Assembly: GCA_963576785.1 (NCBI GenBank)
Contig: OY756144.1
Span: 992,001 to 1,056,000 of the forward strand
DNA length: 64,000 nucleotides
Reading direction: 5' to 3'
Source: Chlorophyllum brunneum
Taxonomy: Eukaryota; Basidiomycota; Agaricomycetes; Agaricales; Agaricaceae
Below, piece after piece: positions 23,416 through 33,988 of the stretch. Made by a program: the position numbers and the translations under genes. Positions within the stretch are counted from its first letter, which is position 1. The number at the start of each line of letters is the position of its first letter. The notes under the pieces are model-generated. The model worked only from the letters and a program-made list of their open reading frames with translations, was not told the DNA's origin and ran no database searches.

Positions 23416-23709
23416 TGTTACGAACTATAGATAGATCGTCCATTCCTATCTTGCGCCCGTTACCTCGTGTACCCTTATACTGGTTTCACTTCTTGCTTTA
23501 CTCCCTGTTTCACTCCTGGAGGCTATGCCTCCCATCTGACTCATTTACTCGTCTCCCTTATTATTAACCACCACCACTAGTATATAAAGTGTAGTAATAC
23601 TTGATGTATTCCTTACACTTTACCAATCGTATCATCCCTTCTTCCTTTCTCTACTTCCTTTCCTTTATCCAAAGGCTTGCAACCTGAGTCAGAGACTAAG
23701 GTCATAACA
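23416..23709 (+). repeat. gypsy-1 3' LTR
   Basis: 294 bp. It is preceded by the purine tract GAAAGGGAGG, the usual plus-strand primer. It differs from the 5' LTR at about five sites. Confidence 0.92.
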
Positions 23710-23904
23710 CCCAATGTGCAGATTTGGCCTTGTGCACTTAATACTGACATCGGAGGCAGTTCTAGCAATGTCTATCTGATTGTTGGTGACATTGGTACCT
23801 TTAGCAGGGAAGGTTTGGATTTCATCAATGGCCAAGTCCTCCTTGAGCATTTCTATTCCATTTTTGACACTACTAATAGTCATGTCAGATTTGCTACTAC
23901 TCTC

Positions 23905-25077
23905 TGTTGAGGAAACAACTGTAATGAGTTGTTTTCTGGGACAGCAGTAAATGCAGTGAGAGAGAACATAGGGTCTACTCACCAAGATAATAAGCTTCTA
24001 TCTGATACCTATAGAAAGGTAATTCGGATAGACAGATATTATTAATGAAGTGGTCAGCATCAGAGTTCAATTGAACAAGATACAGAACTTGGTCTGCTAC
24101 ATGGGGTTTATATACATGTAAGAACATAGACAAGTCATACTACATAAAATACTAGGAATACATAGAACATTCCTTATGACTCCTACTAACTGTGGTGTAG
24201 TACCTGTGGAGTACTGTAGAACATATTATACTAGTCATTGGGACTATGTAGAATAATCTATCAAGTACCAATTGACATTATGACTCTCATCATATGCAGA
24301 ACAACTCATAAGAAGTTACAACAGATTGAAGTTACTGGAAAGTAATGGATCAGTCTATTATTATCATAATGACTTCATAGTCTATTTCTAGAATATGTCC
24401 AAAACTTCAATACTCCTCCTTGCTCTGTATTGATGTAGAGTTTTAATCACTCAAATGTCAAGTCAAGGTGAGGTTGGAATAGATTGAATTTAATTTTGTC
24501 TAAATTATTTGTGAAAATATTGGCAGGATTTTCCATGCCTTTCACAGAGAATATTTCAATCTTTCTTTCTTCTACCAAATCATGAATGTAATGGTATTTG
24601 ATGTCAACATGTTTTTATTGTTTTTCTGTTACTGGATTTTGGGTCCAAAATATTGAGCCCTCATTATCACCAAAGAGATCAGGAGTCAATAATCAGATAC
24701 CAATTTCTTCCAACAAATTGACAGTCCAAACAAGTTGTTGACTGCAATCTGACAAAGCCATATACCCGGCTTCAGTGGAAGATAATGCAACAGTTTTCTG
24801 TTTTCTACTTAACTAAGCAATGGCTCTACTGGCTAATAAACAGAAATATCCAGTTGCAGATTTATGACTAATTGGATCACCAGCCCAATCAGAGTCAGAA
24901 AAAGCATTAAGGCCTTGCATAGAACTTCCATTATAATTCTATATTTGCAAGTAGCATTAAGATACTTTAGCAAATGTAAGCCTGCATTATAATATGCTTT
25001 AGTAGGATTGGTCATATATTGTGATAACTTGACAGTAGCAAAAGCTATATTGGGCTGACTGCCTATCATTAGATACA
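23905..25077 (-). mobile_element. copia remnant, left inverted arm
   Basis: A minus-oriented copia LTR (23905-24412, TGTTGAGG...TTCAATA) is followed by the degraded end of its pol, with RNase H and reverse transcriptase remnants (24833-25077). The LTR lacks about 72 bp present in the right-arm LTR. The fragment abuts the protease coding sequence at 23904 and stops where the gypsy-2 LTR begins. A near-identical copy lies in opposite orientation at 53454-61502, sharing a 4-nt deletion absent from copia-1. No matching target duplication is seen at the outer ends. Confidence 0.8.
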
Positions 25078-25382
25078 TGTTATGACCTTAGTCTAGGACT
25101 CAGGTTGCAAGTCTTTGGATAAAGACAAGGAAGTAGAGAGAAGAGAAAGGGATGATGCAATTGGTAAAGTGTCAGAAAAACATCAAGTATTACTACACTT
25201 TATATACTAGTAGTGAGTGCTAATAATAAAGGAACAGAGTAAGGGAGTCATAGGGGATGAGTAGAACGAGTCAGTAGGAGTACAGCCATAAGGGATAAAA
25301 CAGGAGATAAAATGGATACATAGGAATGCTGAGTATGATGGGCATATAATAAGAATGTACTGTCTATCTATAGTTCATAACA
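25078..25382 (-). repeat. gypsy-2 3' LTR
   Basis: 305 bp, reading TGTTATG...ACA at its ends on the plus strand. It is followed by the purine tract of the element (pyrimidine-rich ATACCTCTCTTTTTAC on the plus strand). Confidence 0.85.
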
Positions 25383-25437
25383 ATACCTCTCTTTTTACAT
25401 TCATGACCCCATGAAATATCATAGTCTACTTGTCATC

Positions 25438-26294
25438 TTATTCTTTGTGTAAGGTATTGATGAGTTGACATTTAGTAGGGCCGATCATCAGAGTTCCTGA
25501 CTTGCATTGACATCTGATCCAGAAGGGGGCATAGTCTTGTCCTCCCCTAAAGAGGGCTACAGTGTGTCCTTGGAATATAGCAGTGTCATTAGTCTCTATG
25601 GTAACAAGGTTGTGAACTATTTCCTCCCAGTAGTTTTCTTCAAATTGTCCTCCATCCTTGAGTGTGAGATAAGATGGTGGTGGATTAAATATTGTTGGTT
25701 TGGATGGTGGATCCATGTTGGGTAGTTGTATAAGGAGGTAATTGACTTTGTCTCACATATCAGATAGTCTGGAATGGATTTGTTGATTCCTTCCATTCCT
25801 TCATCTAACTATTCCTGTTCATTATCTTTGTGGTAGGGCAGTTTGTCAGGTAAGGTAGTGAGGATGTATAAGTCTAGATCCATTAGTTTTTGGGTGAGTC
25901 TGTAGGTAGGGTTGTTGCTAGAATTGGTAAGGTGATTGAGTCTTTTGCCTGTCATGATTAAGACACTTTGGATGTATTACTTTGCATTGGAGTATACCAA
26001 TATGTTGAGATCAGTGGCTGCTTTGTCCAATAATTCCTTCATGAGTTCATGTTTTCTGGTTGACATGGCAGCTGGGAGGGCTTTGGTAATGGTGATGAGT
26101 AAGATATGGCTCAGGGCTTTAGCTTGGATTTGGAGGTTGTTAATGGCATAGGCAATATATATGAGTCCTTTGGTTGTGGTAGTATAGTGTTTAATCTGGT
26201 CTTTGGTGGATTGGGTGTCGAGGAGGTTGTTGAGTTCTTATTCAAACTCTGTATCATTAGCTAGAAAGGGAGTAGGTTTGTGTTCGGCATGCAT
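25438..26294 (-). pseudogene. gypsy-2 ORF3, broken
   Basis: The start (ATG 26294, MHAEHKPTPF) and the C-terminal domain (25716-25438, PPSYLTLKDGGQFEENYWEEI and APFWIRCQCKSG) match gypsy-3 ORF3. The middle has stops and shifts. It shows the third ORF exists in both sublineages. Confidence 0.65.
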
Positions 26295-26402
26295 GGTGTG
26301 TTGTGGAGGTAATTGGCAAAATCTAGGGTGCAGTGGATACAGTGTGAGGTGTATTAGGTATAGTGGTCTTTTGTAATGCATAGTTTGTTGTTCATAATTA
26401 TC

Positions 26403-26627
26403 ACTTTTTACCCCTCTTTTTATAGGTTTCATCTGCGAAATCTTGTCTAAAAATTCTTGAACTGCCTCCTTAGCATTTTCCAGTTCTGATTCATCCTCTC
26501 ATATATCTTCCTCAGAGGTATAACCTTTCCAGTGTACTAGGAATTGATTTTGGCATCCTCTTGTGTAGTGTTCTTGGATCTCTTCTACTTCATATTGTTC
26601 TTCATCGTTGATAATATTGGGCATCAG
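26403..26627 (-). pseudogene. gypsy-2 pol, 3' end (chromodomain)
   Basis: The chromodomain tail of gypsy-2 pol, separated from the rest by copia-1. It ends in the conserved TATAAAAAG/purine tract (26411-26424 on the plus strand as CCCCTCTTTTTATA). Confidence 0.6.
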
Positions 26628-27198
26628 TGTTGAGGAAACGACCGTAACGAGTTGTTTGCTGGGGGCAGCAGTAAACGCAGTGGGAGAGAACGTAAGGTCT
26701 ACTCACCAAGATAATAAGCTTCTATCTGATACCTGTAGTAAGGTAATTCGGATAGACAGATATTATTGATAAAGCGATCAACGTCAGTTGAATATAGGCT
26801 AAAGTCGATGAGATCGGTTGAGGTGTTGTACTCAAGGAGATAGGCAATGGTGAAGAAGTTGTTCGATTGAACAAGATGCAGAACTTAGGTCTGCTACATG
26901 GGGTTTATATACATATTGTAACATGTGCGAGTCATACTACATAAAATACTAGTATTGCATGGATTGTTCCTTATGACTCCCTTTAACTGCGGCGTAGTGC
27001 CTGCGGAGTACTGCGGAACGTAGTATCTAGTCATTGGTACTATGTAGAATAATCTATCAAGTACTTATGACTCTCATCGTATGCAGAGCAACTCATAGGA
27101 AGTTACTACGGAATGAAGTTACTGGAAAGTAACGGATCAGTCTATTATTAGAATAATGACTTCATATCTATTTCTAGAATATGTCCGAAACTTCAACA
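26628..27198 (-). repeat. copia-1 3' LTR
   Basis: 571 bp; plus-strand ends TGTTGAGG and TTCAACA. Confidence 0.92.
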
Positions 27199-27234
27199 CT
27201 CCTCCTTGCTCTGTATCGATATAGAGTTTTTTAA

Positions 27235-30200
27235 TCACTCAAACGTCAAGCCAAGGCGAGGTCGGAATAGGTTGAATTTTATTTTGTCTAAATTTTTTGT
27301 GAGAATATCGGCAGGATTTTCAGTGCCTTTCACAGAGAATATTTCAATCTTTCCATCTTCTACCAAATCACGGATGTAATGGTATTTAACGTCGACGTGT
27401 TTTGATCGTTTTTCTGTTACTGGATTTTTTGCCCAAAATATTGAACCCTCATTATCACCAAAGAGATAAGGGGCCAATGATTGGATACCAATTTCTTCCA
27501 ACAAATTGACAGTCCAAACGAGTTGTCGACTGCAATCTGACAAAGCCATATATTCGGCTTCAGTGGAAGATAATGCAACAGTTTTCTGTTTCCTACTTAA
27601 CCAAGCGATAGCTCCGCTGGCTAACAAACAGAAATATCCAGTTACAGATTTATGACTAATTGGATCACCAGCCCAATCAGAGTCGGAAAAGGCATTCAGG
27701 CCTTGCATAGAACTTCCATTATAGGTAATTCTATATTTGCGAGTAGCATTAAGATACTTTAGCAAATGTAAGCCTGCATTATAATGCACTTTAGTTGGGT
27801 TGGTCATATGTTGTGATAATTTGACAGTGGCGAAAGCTATGTCGGGCCGACTGCCTATCATCAGATACATAACCGATCCTACTAATTGTTGATACCTCTT
27901 TATGAAGTCAGGTGTCGCTTTTCCTATATTGGATTCGAAGATAAATCCATTTGGTAATGGTATTTCTTCCTTTCCAATTATATTAAATCGATCAAGAACT
28001 TTTCCTAGATAATCCATTTGGTCTAGGGTGATTGATCGGTTTATAGGATTTCGCGAAATTTTCATACCAAGAAACTCTTTGGTTGGACCAAGGTCTCGGC
28101 ATTCCCATTTCTTCATAAAGAGTGCTCACTTCTCATATAGAAGTCTAGAACCTCTAATTCCGACGAACATTGAGTCATCTACATAGACCAGAGCTATAAT
28201 AAGCTCTTTGGTTTCAGGGTCGTAGTAATAATAGACTCTAGCATCTAGTTTGGATCTGACAAATCCTAGGTCGGTCATTGACTTAGTCAATTCCTTCCAC
28301 CATTGTCGTCCAGATTGCTTTAGTCCATAAATGGCTCGGTTTAATTTCCAAACCAAATTACCACGACCTGTATTGAAACCTTCTGGAAGTTCCATATAGA
28401 GTTCTTCATCCAGTTTTCCGTAGAGATAAGCAGTTTTAACATCTAAACTGAGCATCTCCCAATCGTTGAGGGCAGCGACTGCAAATATGAGTCGTGCTGT
28501 CTCATAACGGACTACTGGTGAAAATAATTCATCGTAATCGATTCCCTCTATCTGAGAGAATCCTTTTGCTACTAGTCGAGCACGGTATCGACCATCTGAT
28601 TTGGGTGTAAAGACCCATCTATTTTTGACAGCTTTTCTTCCAGGTGGAAGTTTAGCTAAGTCATAAACATGTCTTTCTTTGAGTGAATTTAACTCTTCTA
28701 AGCACGCTTTCCACCATTTAGATTTCTCTTCTGATGGTAGTCGATTTAGATCCTTGAAAGAAATAGGAACTAATGGTGATTCGACTTTTTGAGCACACAG
28801 ATAATCGATCATCCCTACTCCTCCTTCTCTGCATAAGTCTTCTAATGTAGAAGCTTCATGCTGAGAACGTCTATCGATTATTCCAGGTTTGGAAGCCTCT
28901 GATCGAATTTGTCTAACAAGTCTACTTGTAGAACTTGTTAATTTCGACTTAGGAGGTTGAAACATCTCATAGTCCTGGAGTATTTTGGTCGGATGCTTGG
29001 TAGAACCATAGAAGTTTCCTGGACGTTCAGGTACTTTTCTGGTTCTTTGCGGTCTCTGAGGTATTTCAGGAACCGGTATTTGATCCGAGTGACCTCGTGG
29101 TACAGAAGGACCAGCATCCCGATCATCTTCGACAGGGGTATAGGGTATGAATGGTTGTACATCTGGATCATCTCTGGGAGAAGGCGGATGGTTTGAACCT
29201 TCAGGGTGATTAGGTGGATCAGCATAAGATAATCCATCACTGTCATCGTCTTCTAGTGTTTGTGCTTCTCTTGGTGGAAAGAGAATGTTTTGCACAATAC
29301 TATCCCACTCCTCCTGAACATCAGTATCGATATTCGGTGCTTTTCCCTTTCCTTTATTCTTTTTAGGTTCAGGGAAAGGAGTTGGAATCCGTCCATGTAC
29401 AGATCTATAAGTCCTTTCTTCTGGAGAACTTCCAGGAGAAGTTCGGGGAATAGGGCTTGGTGGTCTATCAATAGGTAAACCAGTAGATAGGTCTGGAGCA
29501 TGGAAGACAATAACTTCCGAAGGTGTACTTCGAGAAGTAGAAGATGATGGTTGGTTCATCTGTTCTTCTCGCTTCTTCCCAACACATTTAGGGAAGTGTT
29601 CTTCGCTGAATACGGCTGTTGGAGATGTATAGATTACATTTCCATTTAGGTGCCTCATGAAACGATAATTTTTCCTATCTGATGTCCAACCAAGGAAAAT
29701 CATGAGTTCTGACTTCGCTGTCAGTTTATTGTCTCTTATCTCTTTTGGGAGAAAGACATAAGCACCGCAGCCAAAGACTCTCTCTTTGGAGATGTCTAGA
29801 ATCTTCTGATTCAACACTTCATAAGGTGTTTTCCACATGAGCTGTGATACTGGTGTTTTATTATAGATATGTATTGCATGATCTATAGAAAACTCCCACC
29901 AACCATCAGGAATACAAGCATGATGCCGCATGGCTTCTGCTTTATCCATTAGAGTTCGGTTCAAGCATTCCGCTCGACCATTTTGTTGGTGTATATGCGG
30001 TGCACTAGTCTCATGTATGATCCCTAATGAGCGCAAATGAGATTGCAACTCGTCAGTTGCATACTCTCCTCCTCTATCAGTGCAGAGATTTTTTAATTTA
30101 GTCTCGTATTGAGTCTGAATTAAGGCAATGAAATTTTTCATTTCTTCTGCTGCTTCTGATTTCTTATGGAGGAAGCGAATCCATCCATGAGAGGAAAAGT

Positions 30201-33200
30201 CATCCATTATGGTCATGACCCATTTAAATTTATGGTAAGAAAGAATCGGAAGTTCAACTAAATCCGAGTGTATTCTTTCGAATGGACGCTTTGCACGTGT
30301 AGGGTTCTCTCTAAAGGGTTTCTGGTGCATCTTTCCCTTGGCACAACCGTCACAGACTGGCTTTTTCTCGGGAATCCGCACCGGAGTAAACCCAATTGTA
30401 TTTTTCTCAAAATGATTGAGGATACGATTAGAGGGATGTCCTAATCTCGCATGTACAACTTTGTAGCCAATGATCGGATCCGCAGTCATCGCTGCTTGTT
30501 CCGAATGTACAATTTTTGTATTAACAAAATGTAAAGTAGTGTTGCGACTTGCTGAAGGATATGCTTGAAGAATAGCATTTCCTTTGCTATCAACTACTAC
30601 TGATTCGTTGGCATCTGTTCTAACAGTTTTGCCATCCTGGCATAACTGTCCCACTGACATTAGTCGTTCAGAGGTTCCTTTTAGAAGGAAGACTGGATAT
30701 ATTAATATCTGCGTTGGTTGAACGCTGTCAGTCTTCCCATTATAGACTCTATGCTTAAGCATAACTGCGCCAAGACCAACCACATTAAGGTAGGGGCTTT
30801 GTGCTCCTACAGTCTTAATTGGGATCGAAACTTCGAGTTCTTCGAAGTTAATAAAGTCTTCCGCATAAGGGGTATAATGACATGATACCCCTGAGTCTAA
30901 TAACCATACGTCACTATATTCTTCTAGTGGCGTTATGCTTTGATCATTGCTTCGCGATCAAGATCTAAATTGATCCGGTACTCTTAAATACTAATCGGGC
31001 ATGCGCGTGGAGAAACAAGAAAATTGAGAAGTGTTAAAACACTTCTCATTCATTGATTCGCTCGTAACAACATTATTATGGGATCCTAAAGATCCCGATA
31101 GCGTAATTACATGCCCGGCCCTCGACGTCCTTTCCCCTTGCCCTTGCCCTTCTTCTTGCGAAGACGGCCGGTTGGCATATTGGTGACAGGACTGTGTTTC
31201 AGAGTTAGTAAGAGTATCTGAGATCGAATTGATCACGTACCCAGCTCCTCCCTTCTTCTTGAAGTCGCTCCCGTGGTCGGTCGACGAGAGTCCGAGTGAC
31301 ACCTCAGATTGAGGTGCCGAATCAAAGGGTTCGGACTTCGGAGACTTTGGGAGAGGCCCAGAAGAGGGTCCTGCGACGTTCGCAGGGTTCCTGGGGTTGC
31401 GGATGTCGTAGGTGACATCCTGAGCCGGCGCCATGAGGTCATCGACCTCCTTCTCGCTCTCAAGCCGTTTGAAGGCTTCGTCTACCAACACTGTAAGTGT
31501 GGCAGGTCGCCTGTCAGCGGTCTTGTTCTTCTGAGTAAGAGAATATCTCTTACTCTGGAATCGCTCCATTGGAGGAGAGGCCCTTGGAAGAGGAGGGAAC
31601 TCCTCTTCATAGGTCCTGACGGCCGGAGCTACTATTTCCTCTGGAGGAGGAAGGTAGTACGGCCGAACCTCTCCGGGTTCAAGCGAGTCGCCCCGGGCGA
31701 CAGAGTCCATGCTAGGAATCTTTACCACATGATGCATAACCAAATTAAGTTTATTCCCAAATTTGGGAGAAATTAATAAGGCGTATGGCGAACCATGAAG
31801 TAAGAGAAAAGCGAAACGGACGCGAGTCACATTAATATTGGGGTTACTATTTTTAGTGAACCATTTGCTTACCCTCGTGTGTCCCTCACAGGTACAACCT
31901 GGGGGGTGACCAGAAGGAACCGAAGGTGCACCGGGCAGTGTCACCGATCGTCCTTTCGGGGCGCGGGGGTGAGAGACCTTGTGCATCCGTCGATCATAAC
32001 GATCGAGAGCACGTTTCTTCGCCATTTGCATGGGCGAAGGACCAGTGACGCGGTCGCGCCAGGTGGTCACCTGTTGGATCCACAGTGAGTTTTCGAGGAG
32101 GGCAGTGAAACATAAGTTTCATGCTTCAGCACGCACCTTTTTCTCGAGCTCAGCACGAGCATTCTCTCGTGCCTGCTGGACCTTCTTGGGATTAACCCAA
32201 GTAAGAGGTTTGGGTCTCTCACTCACTAATACACGAGTGGTCGGAGGAGCGGGAGCGGGAACGGGTCGAGGTGCATCCATGCGCCTCATCAGGTCAAAGG
32301 GGGTCATCCCCGGACCAGTGAAGCGATGGACCGCCGGTTCCGTGGCAGCGGTGAAGCCCGCCATGGCTTCCGCCATGTGGGCCTGGGGTTTACCCTGGCG
32401 CTTCTTGGGCTTCTTCTTCTTTTTCTGGACGTTAATCCAGGTAGGAGAAGGGGGAGAAGGCTGAGGAGGCTGCCCACTTGGATTGGCAGGGTGGCGTGGA
32501 CCTCTCGCAGGCTGGGCCCTGGTATTGCCTCCAGGGTGGAAGCGGTTCCAGGGTGGTCCAGGGCGAGTCCTGGGGAAATTGCCCTGAGGGCGAGTCTGGT
32601 AGTTGGCGGTAGCTGCAAAGGAGGCTTGGGGGTTAGACATGTTGGGTCTTGACCCTTCACGTCTTGACCACTCAGCATTTATAGCCTGCTGAACTACCTC
32701 CCAGGTCATATCTACAACATCGTGATTATTTGCCAATGTTGTTTAGGCCACTGCATTCCAATCCAGTGGTAATGCGTTCAAAGCGATCATCGCGCCAAGA
32801 ACTTCTGGCAATTTTACCTTAGCTGTCTCTAATTGAGAAGCCATTGTTCTTAATTCAGCTAGATCCATTGCTGGATCTTGATTCCCTGAAATGCACTTTC
32901 GCAACATTCTTTGGAGAATTGAATACACCGCGGCAGGAGAAGGTGTCCCAAAGTGGGTTTTCAAATCAGTCCAGAGAAATCCAGGAGCATCATGCCCATG
33001 GAGTAACAGGGAATCAGGTAAGGTGCCATTAATAACAGCCAATGCCTGACCTCTCAATTGTTCTCTCCTTTTATCCTCCTCCGTTAAGGTAGTAGGATTC
33101 GCAGGAGAGAGATCCTGGTCTGTCACAGTCCATCCGGACTGGTCAGAACCAGTGACAGAAATGAGGGTTAAGGCATCCTGAAGCCTTCTAGACCAGAACG

Positions 33201-33258
33201 CGTAGTTCTTAGGCCCATTGAGCTTAGGTAAACCAGCGACGATATTATTGGTAGACAT
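27235..33258 (-). pseudogene. copia-1 gag-pol polyprotein, five premature stops
   Basis: One frame of about 2000 codons. Gag starts MSTNNIVAGLPKLNGPKNYA; a proline-rich basic region follows. Then come protease (WLLDSGVSCHYTP, about 30900), GAG-pre-integrase (HARLGHPS), integrase (CDGCAKGKMHQKPF, FERIHSDLVELP, TDRGGEYATDEL, QNGRAECLNRT), reverse transcriptase (SLDVKTAYLYGKLDE, ALVYVDDSMFVG) and RNase H (SDSDWAGDP, LSSTEAEYMALS), ending GLTFE. The order PR-IN-RT-RNaseH is diagnostic of Ty1/copia. Stops are at 32743, 32119, 30991, 30958 and 28126; most are explained by Gln or Arg codons changed by C to T. I do not see a canonical CCHC knuckle in Gag. Confidence 0.9.
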
Positions 33259-33405
33259 AATATCTTCGTCGAGTGTATTTCTTTCTAGAAGAAAATTCTC
33301 GTATCAGCAATGATCAAATACAAGGATAACTCTGTCAGGTGAAGCCCTATCATCCTATCTCGGTTAGAGGGGATGATAATGGTTTAACCATCGGTAAGGC
33401 TACCG

Positions 33406-33417
33406 GGGCCCATAACC
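33406..33417 (-). promoter_or_regulatory. copia-1 primer-binding site, initiator tRNA-Met anticodon arm
   Basis: Next to the 5' LTR the minus strand reads GGTTATGGGCCC; its complement GGGCCCATAACC resembles the anticodon arm of initiator tRNA-Met (CAU anticodon in the loop). Drosophila copia is primed by an internal fragment of this tRNA in the same way. Confidence 0.6.
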
Positions 33418-33988
33418 TGTTGAGGAAACAACCGTAACGAGTTGTTTGCTGGGGGCAGCAGTAAACGTAGTGGGAGAGAACGTAAGGTCTACTCACCAAG
33501 ATAATAAGCTTCTATCTGATACCTGTAGTAAGGTAATTCGGATAGACAGATATTATTGATAAAGCGATCAACGTCAGTTGAATATAGGCTAAAGTCAATG
33601 AGATCGGTTGAGGTGTTGTACTCAAGGAGATAGGCAATGGTGAAGAAGTTGTTCGATTGAACAAGATGCAGAACTTAGGTCTGCTACATGGGGTTTATAT
33701 ACATATTGTAACATGTGCGAGTCATACTACATAAAATACTAGTATTGCATGGATTGTTCCTTATGACTCCCTTTAACTGCGGCGTAGTGCCTGCGGAGTA
33801 CTGCGGAACGTAGTATCTAGTCATTGGTACTATGTAGAATAATCTATCAAGTACTTATGACTCTCATCGTATGCAGAGCAACTTATAGGAAGTTACTACG
33901 GAATGAAGTTACTGGAAAGTAACGGATCAGTCTATTATTAGAATAATGACTTCATATCTATTTCTAGAATATGTCCGAAACTTCAACA
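33418..33988 (-). repeat. copia-1 5' LTR
   Basis: 571 bp, nearly identical to the 3' LTR. Confidence 0.92.

Larger units (their letters stand above)
17369..23709 (+). mobile_element. gypsy-1: full-length Ty3/gypsy chromovirus (6341 bp)
   Basis: Two 294-bp LTRs (TGTTACG...GTAACA/ATAACA) enclose gag, pol and a third ORF. A 5-bp target duplication CCCAA flanks the element (17364-17368 and 23710-23714) inside exon 12 of the aspartic protease gene. I count about five differences between the LTRs, all transitions, so the insertion is fairly recent. Several in-frame stops mean this copy cannot make full proteins. Organisation and chromodomain place it with Tf1/sushi-like chromoviruses. Confidence 0.93.
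15485..23904 (+). pseudogene. secreted pepsin-like (A1) aspartic protease, split by gypsy-1 and truncated by copia
   Basis: Twelve small exons can be read: 15485-15782, 15840-15864, 15926-15998, 16048-16078, 16135-16208, 16264-16298, 16354-16379, 16433-16576, 16630-16672, 16986-17092, 17147-17292 and 17346-17368. The last exon resumes at 23715-23904 after gypsy-1. The N-terminus is a signal peptide (MFPKSLLTTLLLALSVAATP), then a propeptide. Both catalytic motifs are present, VDTGSSNTWVG (exons 2-3) and IVDTGTTLML (exons 10-11), with the flap YGSGSFTG and FFGVDGILG. The family hydrolyses proteins at acid pH outside the cell. The displaced exon continues the fold (GGSSSNVYLIVGDIG, FINGQVLLEHFYSIFDTTN) and ends about when a copia LTR begins, which supplies a stop. 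The frame is otherwise intact, so the gene was probably active until the insertions. Confidence 0.85.
26628..33988 (-). mobile_element. copia-1: full-length Ty1/copia element (7361 bp)
   Basis: Two 571-bp LTRs with only about four differences enclose one gag-pol frame. A 5-bp target duplication ATCAG lies at 26623-26627 and 33989-33993, inside gypsy-2 pol. It has an internal initiator-tRNA-Met primer site and a GCAAGGAGGAG purine tract next to the 3' LTR. The high LTR identity makes it young, but five in-frame stops block a full polyprotein. Confidence 0.93.

Noticed and set aside
30991..32070. A separate 359-codon gene inside copia-1
   Set aside because: It is in the same frame as Gag and Pol and bounded only by premature stops, so it is part of the Gag-Pol frame.
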